Assembly: GCA_020846275.1 (NCBI GenBank)
Contig: JADLEG010000280.1
Coordinates: forward strand, 1-58,089
Source: Alphaproteobacteria bacterium
GTDB lineage: Bacteria; Pseudomonadota; Alphaproteobacteria; JAEULC01
Reading direction: 5' to 3'
DNA length: 58,089 nucleotides
The notes below the pieces were generated by a model. That model worked only from the letters and a program-made list of their open reading frames with translations. It ran no database searches and was not told the origin of the DNA. A program made the translations under genes and the position numbers. This document shows, piece after piece, positions 35,163 through 46,266 of this stretch (the first letter of the stretch is position 1; the number at the start of each line of letters is the position of its first letter).

Positions 35163-36546
35163 TGGCCGCGGCCTCCCGCCCCGCGATGCGGCCGAACACG
35201 CTGCCGATCGTCATGCCGATGCCGGCGGCATAGCCGCGCCCCAGCACGTTGCCCGCCATGATCTCGCCGGCCGCGAACATGTTGGCGGAGGGGCCGCCAT
35301 CCTTCATGAGCATGCGCGTCGCGCGGTCCACGCGCGTCCCCAGATAGGTGAAGGTGATGCCCGGTCGCACCGGATAGGCATAGAAGGGCGGCGTCTCGAT
35401 CCGCCGCGCCCAGTGGCTTTTCGGCGGCGCGAGGCCTTCGGTGCGGCAGTCGTCCAGCACCGTGTGGTCGAAGCGGCCGGGCCGCACGGCGGCGTTGAAC
35501 GCATCGACCGTCGCCGCCAGCGTGTCGGGATCGAGCTTCAATTCGCCGGCCAGCGCGCGGATGCTTGGCGCCTGGATCGGCGGGTAGAGCGAGGGCATGA
35601 ACAGCTTCAGCGACGGCGCATCGAACAGGATATAGGCGATCTGGCCGGGTTGGCCCGCGACCAGCCGGCCCCAGATCGCATAGCGCTTGGGCCAGAAATC
35701 CTCGCCCTCGTCGTAGAAGCGCTTCGCGTCGCGATTCACGACGATGCCGAACACCACGCAGTCCAGGCGGGTGATGATGCCGCCGTCGAAGCGCGGCGCG
35801 CGGGCATCGATGGCGACGGCATGGCACTGCGTCGGGTCGCCCACAGGCGCCACGCCCTTGTCCAGCAGCAGCTTCAAGAGCGTGCCGCGGTTGTAGGGCG
35901 TGCCGCGGATCAGGAAATTGTCGGCGGCATCGCCCCAGTACTGCTTCAGCCACTCGATGTTGGATTCGAAGCCGCCGGCGGCGGCGACCAGGCCGGAGGC
36001 GCGGACCTGCCGCCTTGCATCGCCCTGCGCCACGGTGGCCGAGCGGAACGCGCCGGCGTCGATGTCGAGATCGACGACCTCGGCGTCGTATTCCACCGCG
36101 ACGCCCAGCGCCTCGGCCGTGCGATAGAGCGCGTTCAGCATGGCGCGCCCGCCGCCCAGGAAGAAGGCGTTGGTGCGCCCCAGGCTGAGCGTGCCGCCGA
36201 GCGAGGGCTGGAAGCGCACGCCCTGCTCGGCGATCCAGACCAGCATCTCCTTGGATTCGGCGATCATGTAGCGCGCGAGCTGTTCGTCGGTCTGGCCCTG
36301 CGTGACCTGCAGCAGGTCGGTCCAGAACTCGTCCTCGGTGTAGGGGCCGGATAGGGTTTGGGTCGCCGCGTCGTGGGCGCAGCGCATGTTGCGCGTGTGG
36401 CGCGTGTTGCCGCCGCGATAGAATTTCGGCGCCGCCTCGAGTACCAATACGGAGGCGCCGGCGCGCCGCGCGGCGATCGCCGCACAGAGCGCGGCATTGC
36501 CCCCGCCGACGACCAGCACATCATACACACGCGTCAGATCGGCCAA
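35149..36546 (-). CDS. tcuA: FAD-dependent tricarballylate dehydrogenase TcuA
   Basis: 465 residues from a TTG at 36546 behind a good ribosome site (GGGGAGGG). A GTG at 36528 is an alternative. The N-terminal FAD motif is [19 protein letters not shown]. Later landmarks are [11 protein letters not shown], the flavoprotein succinate-dehydrogenase-like [15 protein letters not shown] and the C-terminal [20 protein letters not shown]. TcuA oxidises tricarballylate to cis-aconitate, which enters the TCA cycle. It is translated ahead of TcuB, with which it overlaps. Related fumarate reductase/KSTD flavoproteins are the main alternative, but the TcuB neighbour settles it. Confidence 0.92.
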   Translation of the reverse strand: MADLTRVYDVLVVGGGNAALCAAIAARRAGASVLVLEAAPKFYRGGNTRHTRNMRCAHDAATQTLSGPYTEDEFWTDLLQVTQGQTDEQLARYMIAESKEMLVWIAEQGVRFQPSLGGTLSLGRTNAFFLGGGRAMLNALYRTAEALGVAVEYDAEVVDLDIDAGAFRSATVAQGDARRQVRASGLVAAAGGFESNIEWLKQYWGDAADNFLIRGTPYNRGTLLKLLLDKGVAPVGDPTQCHAVAIDARAPRFDGGIITRLDCVVFGIVVNRDAKRFYDEGEDFWPKRYAIWGRLVAGQPGQIAYILFDAPSLKLFMPSLYPPIQAPSIRALAGELKLDPDTLAATVDAFNAAVRPGRFDHTVLDDCRTEGLAPPKSHWARRIETPPFYAYPVRPGITFTYLGTRVDRATRMLMKDGGPSANMFAAGEIMAGNVLGRGYAAGIGMTIGSVFGRIAGREAAANARH

Positions 36547-36601
36547 ATTCCCTCCCCGGCGGCGAAGCCGCGGGCGCACCTTAGCCGCCGCCGCCGGCAA
36601 G

Positions 36602-36635
36602 AAAAAGCCCCGCGCGCATCGCTGCACGCGGGGCT
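36602..36635 (-). terminator. Rho-independent terminator of katG
   Basis: On the minus strand a 9-bp stem (AGCCCCGCG / CGCGGGGCT) with a 12-nt loop is followed by TTTTT, about 45 bp after the katG stop and before the tcuA start. It would stop katG transcripts from entering tcuAB. Confidence 0.85.
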
Positions 36636-36678
36636 GCTCCCGGGCGGTCGTCCGGGTCGGGTCTGCGGACGTTTCAGA

Positions 36679-38877
<2,199 letters not shown>

Positions 38878-38954
38878 TCACTCCATTCGTGTCCCGCCGA
38901 ACGTATTGACGGTCGGCCATGTGTCCCTCCGGCAAGTGGCGGATGCCGAAGCAG

Positions 38955-39015
38955 ATTAGAAACATTCTAATATAATTCGCGGGCGTCCGCAAGCCTTTTT
39001 CAGAATGATTCTAAT
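38955..39015 (-). promoter_or_regulatory. Two Irr/ICE-like (Fur-superfamily) boxes upstream of katG
   Basis: ATTAGAA-ACA-TTCTAAT at 38955-38971 is a perfect 7-bp inverted repeat. A second, partial copy, CAGAA-TGA-TTCTAAT, lies at 39001-39015, 44 bp away centre to centre (four helical turns). Both match the iron-control element TTTAGAA-N3-TTCTAAA bound by Irr in Alphaproteobacteria. The proximal box overlaps the AT-rich katG promoter (ATTATATTAG on the minus strand). A PerR-type regulator is an alternative reader. Confidence 0.72.
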
Positions 39016-39151
39016 CAACGAAAGAGTTGAGGGGTCACGTGACGACGATACAGCCGACCAGAGCCCGCAACTCCGAAAGGGCGATTTCGCTCAGCCTCGC
39101 CGCGCCGATGGGCAATCGCCACGGAATACCGCAAAAGTAGTGGGCGTAGCC

Positions 39152-40294
39152 TCAGGCCGCCGTACGCCCCAGCACCCGGTCGAGCACCCAGTTGTTGAAG
39201 ACATGAACGACCGGTTCGTCGGGCGCCAGGCGCCCGGCAACGGGCACCAGCGGCGAGAAACCCTGGTGCTGGAGCTGCGAGATGACGTTGTCCTCGGGGA
39301 TCGACTTGTCCCAGCGCCGGTAGTAGCGCTGCACGATTTCGGCGAAGTCGGCGCGCGCGACGGTCGACTTCGGAAACGCCGAGCCGACGATCAGCCGCGT
39401 GCGGTCCGGGCCACGGGGATGCAGCTCCAGCCACCACATGCAGTCGCGCGTCAGGCCGAACATCGTGCTGGGGTAGATCAGATTGAAATAGGTCCCCATG
39501 TCGGCGCGGCCCTTAAGGCCGGCGATGTGGGGGAAGGTGGTGGTGTCGTCCGACAGGATCGCCTCGGTGCCCTCGTGCTCCTCGTGCAAGGCGATCCAGT
39601 GGCCCTTGCCGGCGATGACCGTGCATTTCTGCTCGATCAGCGAGGTGTGGTGCACGGTCGGGACATGGTAGGCCTCCATCGCGTTCTCGACATAGGCCTT
39701 CCAGTTGCAGGCCAGGTCGAATTCCTTGCGCCGCACCGTCACCATGTCGGCGAAATTGTAGCTGCCGAACTCCTCGGCGAAATCGACGCCCAGGTAGTCG
39801 ACGAGCGGCCCCGCCTTGTCGTCGAAGTTGAGGAAGATGAAACCCTGCCAGGTCTCGAGCCGGATCGGACGCAAGCCGTAGTCCGCCGTGCGGAAGCCCT
39901 TCGCCGCCTGCATGCCCGGCGCCGACATCAGCTTGCCGGTCAGGTCGTAGACCCAGGAATGATAGGGGCACAGCAAGGTGCTGAGCCCCGAGCCCTCGCC
40001 CGTCACGAGCGGCGTGCCGCGATGGCGGCAGAAATTGTAGAAGGCGCGCACGCGCTCGTCGCGGCCGCGCAACAGCAGCACGGGGATGCCGACGAAATCG
40101 AACGCCATGTAGTCGCCCGGCTTCCCGAGCATGTCGGCGCGGCCAACGAAGTTCCAGTGCTTCAGGAAGATCGTTTGCACCTCGCGGTCGAAGAAGCTGC
40201 GCTCGGTGTAGCAATGGGCTGGCAGCGGCTCGGCCTCGAGCAGCGGGCGGCGGACGTTGCTGTAGGTTTGCGGATCGAACAGATCAAGCGGCAT
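39152..40294 (-). CDS. Rieske aromatic ring-hydroxylating oxygenase, alpha subunit
   Basis: 380 residues. The N-terminal Rieske domain has C89, H91 (FCRHRG) and C109, H112 (CPYHSW) holding the 2Fe-2S cluster. The C-terminal catalytic domain has the mononuclear iron ligands H210 and H215 in NAMEAYHVPTVHHTSL, a conserved spacing. The iron-linked Asp/Glu is further on. Such enzymes dihydroxylate aromatics or demethylate amines and betaines. No reductase or beta subunit is adjacent, so electron donors must be encoded elsewhere. The substrate is not identifiable. Confidence 0.91.
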   Translation of the reverse strand: MPLDLFDPQTYSNVRRPLLEAEPLPAHCYTERSFFDREVQTIFLKHWNFVGRADMLGKPGDYMAFDFVGIPVLLLRGRDERVRAFYNFCRHRGTPLVTGEGSGLSTLLCPYHSWVYDLTGKLMSAPGMQAAKGFRTADYGLRPIRLETWQGFIFLNFDDKAGPLVDYLGVDFAEEFGSYNFADMVTVRRKEFDLACNWKAYVENAMEAYHVPTVHHTSLIEQKCTVIAGKGHWIALHEEHEGTEAILSDDTTTFPHIAGLKGRADMGTYFNLIYPSTMFGLTRDCMWWLELHPRGPDRTRLIVGSAFPKSTVARADFAEIVQRYYRRWDKSIPEDNVISQLQHQGFSPLVPVAGRLAPDEPVVHVFNNWVLDRVLGRTAA

Positions 40295-40432
40295 TGCTCA
40301 TTCCTCCCGACCAGGGAAGCATAGCAAGCGCCGACGGCTTGCCAAGAGCGGCGAGACCATGGAGGCCCGGCCGGCCGCGCATCGCGATGCAATGTTGGAG
40401 TTGGAAACGTCATGCCGCCACGCAAGCAACCG

Positions 40433-40541
40433 CTCCTTCGAGACGGCTGCTGCGCAGCCTCCTCAGGATGACGCGTTTCCGCGGGCGCAATCCAAGCCCA
40501 TCATCCTGAGGAGCGACCGGAGGTCGCGTCTCGAAGGATGA
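40433..40541. repeat. Palindromic intergenic repeat, copy D
   Basis: 109 bp. The left terminal arm is CTCCTTCGAGACGG, the right CGTCTCGAAGGATGA. Inner arms CCTCCTCAGGATGACGCG / ATCATCCTGAGGAG lie inside. It is in the 266-bp gap between the same-strand Rieske and glutamine synthetase-type genes. As in copy C, it is not between converging genes. Confidence 0.83.
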
Positions 40542-40560
40542 AGGTCGCAGACCGCCAGGC

Positions 40561-41910
40561 TCAGAAGAACTTCAGATACCGCTTCAATTCCCAGTCCGAG
40601 ACATGCGTGTGGTAGTCGACCCATTCCTGGGTCTTGAACTGCACGAAGGTCTCGAACATCAAGTCGCCCATGACCTGGCGTCCCAGCGGGTCGGCGGCGA
40701 AGGCCTCGATCGCCTCGCCGAGGGTGCGCGGCAGCTTGTCGACGCCCAGCTTCCTCAGGGTCGCGTCGTCGTGCAAGTACATGTTCTCGCGATGCGGCTG
40801 GCCGGGATCGAGCTTCTGGCGGATGCCTTCCAGTCCCGCGGTCAGGATCATCGCCGCGCCCAGATAGAGATTGCAGGCGATATCCGCCGCGCGGCACTCG
40901 ATCCGTCCGCCGCCCATCGGGATGCGCAGCATGTTGGTGCGGTTGTTGTTGCCGTAGCACACGAAGATCGGCGCCCAGGTGAAGCCCGACATGCTGCCGC
41001 GCGCGATCAAGCGCTTGTAGCTGTTGACCGTGGGCGCGATCACCGCGCAGATCGCCTTGGCGTGCCTGAGAACGCCGGCGATGAAATGGTAGCCGAGCTT
41101 CGACAACTCGCAGCCCCGCTTGTCCTTCTTGTCCTCGAACAGGTTGCGGCCGGTCTTGGGATCGGCCAGCGATATGTTGTAGTGCGCGCCGCTGCCCGTC
41201 CGGTGGCCGTAGGGTTTGGGCATGAAACTGGCGAACAGGCCGTATTTCTGGGCGATCTCGTTGACCATCAGGCGGAAGAAGGTGAAGCGGTCGGCCATCA
41301 ACAGCGCGTCGCAATAGGCGAAGTCGGTCTCGAACTGCCCGGTCGCGTCCTCCTGGTCGAACGAGAACACGTCCCAGCCCAGCGTGTTCATGGCGGTCAC
41401 GATTTCGTCCACCACGGGGAACGAGTTCAGGAGCTGGCGCACGTCGTAGGCCGGCTTGTCCAGGTCGTCGCGCTTCGTGCCGGGCGTCACCGTGCCGTCC
41501 GGGTTCTCGCGGAACATGTAGAACTCGGTCTCGATGCCCAGGTTGAAGACGAAGCCCATGTCGGCGGCCTGCTTCAGCGCCCGCTTCAAGATGTTGCGCG
41601 AGCAGGCCTCGAACGGCTCGCCGTGCAGGTGAAGATCGCTCGGAAACCACGCCATTTCCGGCTTCCAGGGCATGACCATCAGGTTCTTCAGGTCCGGTAC
41701 GGCCGCGACCTCGTCGTCATTGACCTGCTGCGGCACGCCGTCCAGCGCCGCGCCGGTGAACAGTTCCGATCCCTTGAACATGCGGTCGAAATGCCCGACC
41801 GGCACGCACTTCGCCTTGCAGCGCCCGTGGATGTCCACGTAGCTGGCCAGGCCATAGCGCACGCCCTGGCGTTCCAGTTTTTCCTGAAGGTCGTTCTTGT
41901 CGCGCGCCAT
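40561..41910 (-). CDS. Type III glutamine synthetase-like ligase (GlnT/GMAS family)
   Basis: 449 residues. Catalytic core motifs of glutamine synthetases are present: the metal-binding GIETEFYMF, GSGAHYNISL, NSYKRL and NNNRTNMLRIP. The N-terminal beta-grasp (VRYGLASYVDIHGRCKAKCV) and overall length place it in the GlnT / gamma-glutamylmethylamide synthetase branch rather than GlnA. Such enzymes glutamylate ammonia or amines as the entry to methylamine or amine catabolism. No adenylylation Tyr motif is evident. Its neighbours on the same strand, a Rieske oxygenase and a lactonase, suggest a small catabolic island. Confidence 0.88.
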   Translation of the reverse strand: MARDKNDLQEKLERQGVRYGLASYVDIHGRCKAKCVPVGHFDRMFKGSELFTGAALDGVPQQVNDDEVAAVPDLKNLMVMPWKPEMAWFPSDLHLHGEPFEACSRNILKRALKQAADMGFVFNLGIETEFYMFRENPDGTVTPGTKRDDLDKPAYDVRQLLNSFPVVDEIVTAMNTLGWDVFSFDQEDATGQFETDFAYCDALLMADRFTFFRLMVNEIAQKYGLFASFMPKPYGHRTGSGAHYNISLADPKTGRNLFEDKKDKRGCELSKLGYHFIAGVLRHAKAICAVIAPTVNSYKRLIARGSMSGFTWAPIFVCYGNNNRTNMLRIPMGGGRIECRAADIACNLYLGAAMILTAGLEGIRQKLDPGQPHRENMYLHDDATLRKLGVDKLPRTLGEAIEAFAADPLGRQVMGDLMFETFVQFKTQEWVDYHTHVSDWELKRYLKFF

Positions 41911-41922
41911 CGAAGCTCCCTC

Positions 41923-42837
41923 TCAGCGGTCCGAATACAAGGTGAGGCCCTTTGCGGGCAGTTCCGCGCGCAGGACCTGGCCGGTCTGCGCCTCGGTGAT
42001 GAACAGCGATCGGCCATCGGCGGCGCCGAAGGCAGCGTTGGTGGTGGCAAGCCCGGCGCAACTGCGGATTCGATGCAGCGGCTCGCCCAGTCTCGAGAAG
42101 TGCCAGACCGTGCCGAGCCCGATATGGCAGACGAGCAGCCCGTCCTCGTCGTCGATCGCCATGCTGTCCGGCCCGACGCCGCCCGAGAGCTGGACGAACA
42201 TGCCTACCTTCGACACGCCGCCGTCGAGCATCAGCGGCACGCGCCAAATCGCGTTGGCGCGCGTGACGCCGACGAACAGCGCGGACTCGTCCTTGTTCAG
42301 CACGATGCCGTTGGGGCTGGGAACGCCCTCGACCAGGCATTCGAGCCGGCCAGCGGCGGTCAGGCGATAGACGCGGCCGGTCGGATCGTGCAGCCCGGTC
42401 TGACCCTGGTCGGTGAAGTAGAGATCGCCGTTGGCGCCGAACACCAGGTCATTGGGGCCCTTCAGCCGCTCGCTGTAACGCCGCGGCATGACCGGGTCGA
42501 CCGTTCCCTTGCGCGGGTCGAACGCCATGATGCCGTTGCGATAGTCGGCGATGAACAGGCGGCCGTCGCGGTGGAAGGCAAGCCCGTTCGGCTCGCCGTC
42601 GTATTCGTGGGCGAGAGTCCATTGCCCGCCCGGCGCGATGCGGAACAACCGGCCGAACGGCACGTCAACGACCCACAGATTGCCCTCGCGGTCGAAGGCC
42701 GGACCTTCCAGGAAGCAGTCGAGTTCCGCCCCGCGCTGGTTGGCGTCGGCCCAGGACGTGCGGCGCTTCGTGCGGAACTGGTCGGGGACGCGCGACCAGA
42801 CGGTCGTCGGCACGTCCTTCGGCGGCGCGAAATACAT
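41923..42837 (-). CDS. SMP-30/gluconolactonase family protein
   Basis: 304 residues, six-bladed beta-propeller family. Recurring strand motifs are FLEGPAFDREGNLWVVDV (first blade, Glu ligand), GEPNGLAFHRDG, GPNDLVFGANGDLYFTD (Asn-Asp ligands) and PDSMAIDDEDGLL. The family hydrolyses sugar or other lactones with a divalent metal. It begins 13 bp upstream of the ligase gene. Its lactone cannot be inferred from sequence alone. Confidence 0.9.
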   Translation of the reverse strand: MYFAPPKDVPTTVWSRVPDQFRTKRRTSWADANQRGAELDCFLEGPAFDREGNLWVVDVPFGRLFRIAPGGQWTLAHEYDGEPNGLAFHRDGRLFIADYRNGIMAFDPRKGTVDPVMPRRYSERLKGPNDLVFGANGDLYFTDQGQTGLHDPTGRVYRLTAAGRLECLVEGVPSPNGIVLNKDESALFVGVTRANAIWRVPLMLDGGVSKVGMFVQLSGGVGPDSMAIDDEDGLLVCHIGLGTVWHFSRLGEPLHRIRSCAGLATTNAAFGAADGRSLFITEAQTGQVLRAELPAKGLTLYSDR

Positions 42838-42930
42838 CAGCCCCCCTTGCGGCGCGCGATCCTATCAAGCATCCGCGGCGCGCGTCATCCCCGTGCGCGC
42901 CTATCGCAACGCAATGCGTCGCCGACCAAA

Positions 42931-42961
42931 CGAAACGGGGGCGTCCTCGCGAACGCCCCCG
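42931..42961 (-). terminator. Rho-independent terminator of the aldehyde dehydrogenase gene
   Basis: A 9-bp stem (CGGGGGCGT / ACGCCCCCG), 8-nt loop, with TTTCG on the minus strand directly after. It is located 25 bp downstream of the aldehyde dehydrogenase stop. Confidence 0.75.
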
Positions 42962-42985
42962 CAATCGAAACGATCGTAGAGCGCG

Positions 42986-44440
42986 TCAGACGCCCATCGT
43001 CGTCACGAACTTGCTGATCAGGTAGGCGTCGAGGCCTTCGATGCCGCCCTCGTGGCCGTAACCCGACTCCTTGATGCCGCCGAACGGCGTCTCGGGCATC
43101 GAGATGCCGAGATGGTTGACGCCGACCATGCCGCTCTGCAGCGCGTCGGCGACGGCGGCGGCCGTCCCGGTCGATCGCGTGAAGGCATAGGCCGCCAGGC
43201 CGAACTCGAGCCCGTTGGCGCGGCCGATCACCTCGTCGAACGACTTGAACGGCACGATCGGCGCGACCGGACCGAACGGCTCCTGGTACATGATCTTGGC
43301 CTTGTCGGACACGCCCGTGAGCACCGAGGGCTCGAAGAAGTAGCCCTGGTTGCCGCTGCGCTTGCCGCCCGCCTCGATCTTGGCGCCCTGCTGCTGGGCG
43401 TCGGCGACCAGCGTTTCCATCGCGCCGACGCGCCGGACATTGGCCAGCGGGCCCATCGTCGTGCTTGCCTCCAGCCCGTTGCCCAGCTTCAGCCCCTTGG
43501 CATAGGAGATGAAGCGCTCGGCGAACTTGTCGTACACCTTCTCGTGCACGAAGAAGCGGGTGGGCGAGATGCAGACCTGCCCGGCGTTGCGGTACTTGCC
43601 GGCGGCCGCGATCTCGGCCGTTTTCACCGGGTCGACGTCGTCGAACACGATGACCGGCGAGTGGCCGCCCAGCTCCATCGTCGCCTTCTTCATGCCCTCG
43701 GCCGCGAGCTTGGCCAGGTGCTTGCCGACCGGGATCGAGCCGGTGAAGGAGATCTTCTTGATGATCGGCGAGGCGATCAGGTGGGTCGACACGTCATTCG
43801 GCACGCCGAACACCAGGTTCAGCACGCCCGGCGGCAGGCCGGCATCGGCGAACGCGCGGGTCAGCGCGATGGCCACGCCCGGCGTCTCCTCCGAGGCCTT
43901 GAGGATCAGCGAGCAGCCGGCGCCCAGCGCGCCGCCGATCTTGCGGCCCGGCGTGACGCCCGGGAAGTTCCAGGGGGTGAACGCCGCGCAGGGTCCGACC
44001 GGCTCGCGCACCACGGTCTGGCGCACGTTGGGAATGCGGGCGGGTATCACGCGGCCATAGGCGCGCTTACCTTCCTCGGCATACCACTCGATGATGTCGG
44101 CGGTGACGCCGACCTCGAGCTTGGCCTCGCCCAGCGGCTTGCCTTCTTCCATGGTGAGGGTCGTGGCGATGGCGTCGGCGCGCTGGCGGATCAGGTCGAC
44201 GGCCTTGCGGATGACCTTCGCGCGCTCGTATGCCGTGGTCTTGCGCCAGATGTCGAAGCCCTTCTGGGCGGCCTGTAAAGCGCGGTCGAGATCGGCCTTC
44301 GACGCATGCGGCAGCTTGCCCAGGACCTGCTCGGTCGCCGGGTTGATCACGTCCTCCGACTTGCCGTCGCTGCCCTGGCACCACTTGCCGTCGATATACA
44401 TCTCCAACTTCTCGTAGACGGGCGTCCTCGAGCCATCCAT
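42986..44440 (-). CDS. NAD(P)-dependent aldehyde dehydrogenase (succinate-semialdehyde type)
   Basis: 484 residues from ATG at 44440. The family signature is MELGGHSPVIVFDDVD (catalytic Glu), with catalytic Cys in NAGQVCISPTRFF, cofactor motif ISFTGSIPVGKHLA and C-terminal PFGGIKESGYGHEGGIEGL. It is closest by eye to succinate-semialdehyde dehydrogenase/GabD-like enzymes. Monocistronic with its own terminator. The upstream region has no recognisable operator. Confidence 0.9.
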   Translation of the reverse strand: MDGSRTPVYEKLEMYIDGKWCQGSDGKSEDVINPATEQVLGKLPHASKADLDRALQAAQKGFDIWRKTTAYERAKVIRKAVDLIRQRADAIATTLTMEEGKPLGEAKLEVGVTADIIEWYAEEGKRAYGRVIPARIPNVRQTVVREPVGPCAAFTPWNFPGVTPGRKIGGALGAGCSLILKASEETPGVAIALTRAFADAGLPPGVLNLVFGVPNDVSTHLIASPIIKKISFTGSIPVGKHLAKLAAEGMKKATMELGGHSPVIVFDDVDPVKTAEIAAAGKYRNAGQVCISPTRFFVHEKVYDKFAERFISYAKGLKLGNGLEASTTMGPLANVRRVGAMETLVADAQQQGAKIEAGGKRSGNQGYFFEPSVLTGVSDKAKIMYQEPFGPVAPIVPFKSFDEVIGRANGLEFGLAAYAFTRSTGTAAAVADALQSGMVGVNHLGISMPETPFGGIKESGYGHEGGIEGLDAYLISKFVTTMGV

Positions 44441-44823
44441 TGCCGGGTTCTCCTCGGATGATTGCGTGAATTGGGGCGGGAAAGTCGGCCACAGTATCGG
44501 GGGGCGTGTTTCATGTCGAGCGAGGGGCAGGGCGCGCCGGGCGCCACCCGGCCCTCCGCATTCTGCATGGCGGCGCGACGAGGGATCGCCGAGCGGCTGC
44601 GGCGGAACCGCGAGGGCGGTGTTTCGTCTTAGTGGGGACAGGCGGGGCAACGCCACAACCGATAGAATATATCTCAATTTACAAGGGAGACGATCGATGA
44701 CACGTTATCAAGCCGGATCAGGGGGTTGCGCGGCATTCCTGCGAGAAACCCCGCCTTAAAGGCTTATTAACGAAGAACCCCTACTAATTGGTTACCTTCA
44801 GGCAGGAGCATGTCGGAACCGCT
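44441..44823. other. Intergenic region, 383 bp, with a possible 20-residue ORF
   Basis: This region separates the divergent aldehyde dehydrogenase and PAS genes. It holds an AT-rich stretch (44666-44690) upstream of a short reading frame 44697-44759, 20 codons preceded by AAGGGAGACGATCG, a fair ribosome site. Its product begins MTRYQAGSGG and has one Cys. I see no conserved domain in it. A leader peptide, small regulatory peptide or chance frame are all possible. No RNA fold was identified. Confidence 0.3.
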
Positions 44824-45363
44824 ATGTCCGCGTCGCCCCAGACGATCAGACCCAGTCCCCACGCGGGACCGCTGGACGACATCGTGTTGCGTCGTCCGCA
44901 GCCGATCGCAAGCCTGCCGGAGACGGATCCGGAGCTGAACATCGTCTACGAGTATTGGAACTCGTGCCGCCGTGACGGGTTGTTGCCGCGCCGCAAGGAT
45001 ATCGACGTATTGCAGCTCAAGCCCGTGCTGGGCCACATGCACATCGTCGACGTGACGGCGCAGGATCCGTCGGACTACCGCTATCGCCTGTACGGATCGA
45101 AGGTTCGGCTGAACCGCTTCAGCAACTACACCAACACGCGGCTCGGCGACCTGCCGTCGATCCCCTATCGCAATGCGCTGATCGACGACTACTCGGCGGT
45201 CGCCTGGTCCGGCACGCCGCTCTACCAGAACGTCGTCGCGCGGCTGCAGTCGATCCGCTACAGCTACAGCCGGCTGCTATTGCCGCTGGCGGAGGACGGC
45301 CGGCGCGTCAATATGCTGATAGTCTCCACGCACGACCGGGTTTTCCCTGATTTCACTGCCTGA
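44824..45363 (+). CDS. PAS_5 domain protein
   Basis: 179 residues from the ATG at 44824. The core LNIVYEYWNSCRRDGLLPRR, DIDVLQLKPVLGHMHIVDV, DYRYRLYGSKVRLNRF matches the PAS_5 (pfam07310) family, which is abundant in Rhodospirillales/Rhizobiales and binds an unknown ligand. The last 87 bp overlap, tail to tail, the gene on the opposite strand. The strong ribosome site GGCAGGAG is 15 bp upstream of the ATG, rather far. A TTG at 44788 is an alternative start. No output domain is attached. Confidence 0.78.
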   Translation: MSASPQTIRPSPHAGPLDDIVLRRPQPIASLPETDPELNIVYEYWNSCRRDGLLPRRKDIDVLQLKPVLGHMHIVDVTAQDPSDYRYRLYGSKVRLNRFSNYTNTRLGDLPSIPYRNALIDDYSAVAWSGTPLYQNVVARLQSIRYSYSRLLLPLAEDGRRVNMLIVSTHDRVFPDFTA

Positions 45364-46074
45364 GCTGAAGCTCATGTCGAGCGGGAACAGCGAGTGCTTC
45401 TCCAGCGCGCGCAGCCGCTCGATCGCCTCGGCCTGCGAGATCCAGCACAGATAGAGCGGCTCCATCTTCCCCGGCTTGACCGAGGGTGGGCAGTATTCCG
45501 TCAGGCACAGGTCGACATGCGGATAGCCGTAGTAGTCGCGCGGCACCTTGCTCGTGCCCAGGCCCTGGAACACGAATCCGGTGTGAAAATCGGTCGAGAA
45601 GTTGCGCAGGCACAGCGAACGGCTGAGATAGGGCAGGAAGACCGACAGCCCGTTGCCGCGGTACGCCTTGTCGACCCACAGGGATCCCGAGTGGCCGATC
45701 GTGCCGGCCATCTTCACCGGCGGACGCACCACGGTGACGTGGTGGCCTTCCAGGCTGGTCTTCGGGTCCGCGAACCAGACCTCGCCCGACTCGATCATGT
45801 CGCAGAAGTCGTCGGTCCTGAAGATGCGATCGGCGTGCGATGCGACGATCTGCCCGTGAATGTCGGTCAGGCGGAACCAGAAGCAGTCGCCGTCGATGCG
45901 GGCCCGGGCCGGATCGAAGCTCGGATAGATGTACGATCCGCTGTCACGCAGGTACTTGTTCAACGCGCGAAAATCGGTCTCGATCGAAAGCGCCAGATGA
46001 AGGGATGCGATCTTCTCCATGATCGCATCAATGCTTTTCTGGAGTAGAGCGAACTCCTGATCCGTAAGAGCCAT
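45277..46074 (-). CDS. Uncharacterised acyltransferase-like protein overlapping the PAS gene
   Basis: 265 residues, soluble. The middle contains SLWVDKAYRGNGLSVFLPYL, which reads like the motif A of GNAT acyltransferases (V-x-x-x-x-R/G-x-G-L), followed by DFHTGFVFQGLGTS. Upstream are RIDGDCFWFRLTDIHGQIVA and FADPKTSLEGHHVTVVRPP. I do not recognise a named family. The overlap of 87 bp with the PAS gene is real on both strands because both frames remain coherent. The product may be related to a signalling or modification step with the PAS protein; this is speculative. Confidence 0.62.
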   Translation of the reverse strand: MALTDQEFALLQKSIDAIMEKIASLHLALSIETDFRALNKYLRDSGSYIYPSFDPARARIDGDCFWFRLTDIHGQIVASHADRIFRTDDFCDMIESGEVWFADPKTSLEGHHVTVVRPPVKMAGTIGHSGSLWVDKAYRGNGLSVFLPYLSRSLCLRNFSTDFHTGFVFQGLGTSKVPRDYYGYPHVDLCLTEYCPPSVKPGKMEPLYLCWISQAEAIERLRALEKHSLFPLDMSFSSGSEIRENPVVRGDYQHIDAPAVLRQRQ

Positions 46075-46266
46075 CGTGGCCTCCGCTTTGGAACCCCCGC
46101 GCGGTCCCCCAAAATACCGTTCTGGTTGTTATCCAGCTTTTTAGATGATTTGTCGCGATTGATCCTAACGAAGGCTCGGACGCCCTGCCATTGCCGGTTT
46201 TGCGATGTTCACCGATGAAGTATCGCCAGGGAGTTGAAATTCTGTGGGATAAGTCAAGCGGGATGG

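Noticed and set aside
39041..39142. 33-codon GTG frame between katG and the Rieske gene
   Set aside because: A weak ribosome site (GAGGGG) is present, but the peptide is Arg/Ser-rich without a known family and the region is explained by the divergent katG control sequences.
44747..44763. Terminator at the end of the 44.7-kb small ORF (GCCTTAAAGGC)
   Set aside because: The palindrome is too short (5 bp) and lacks a T-run.
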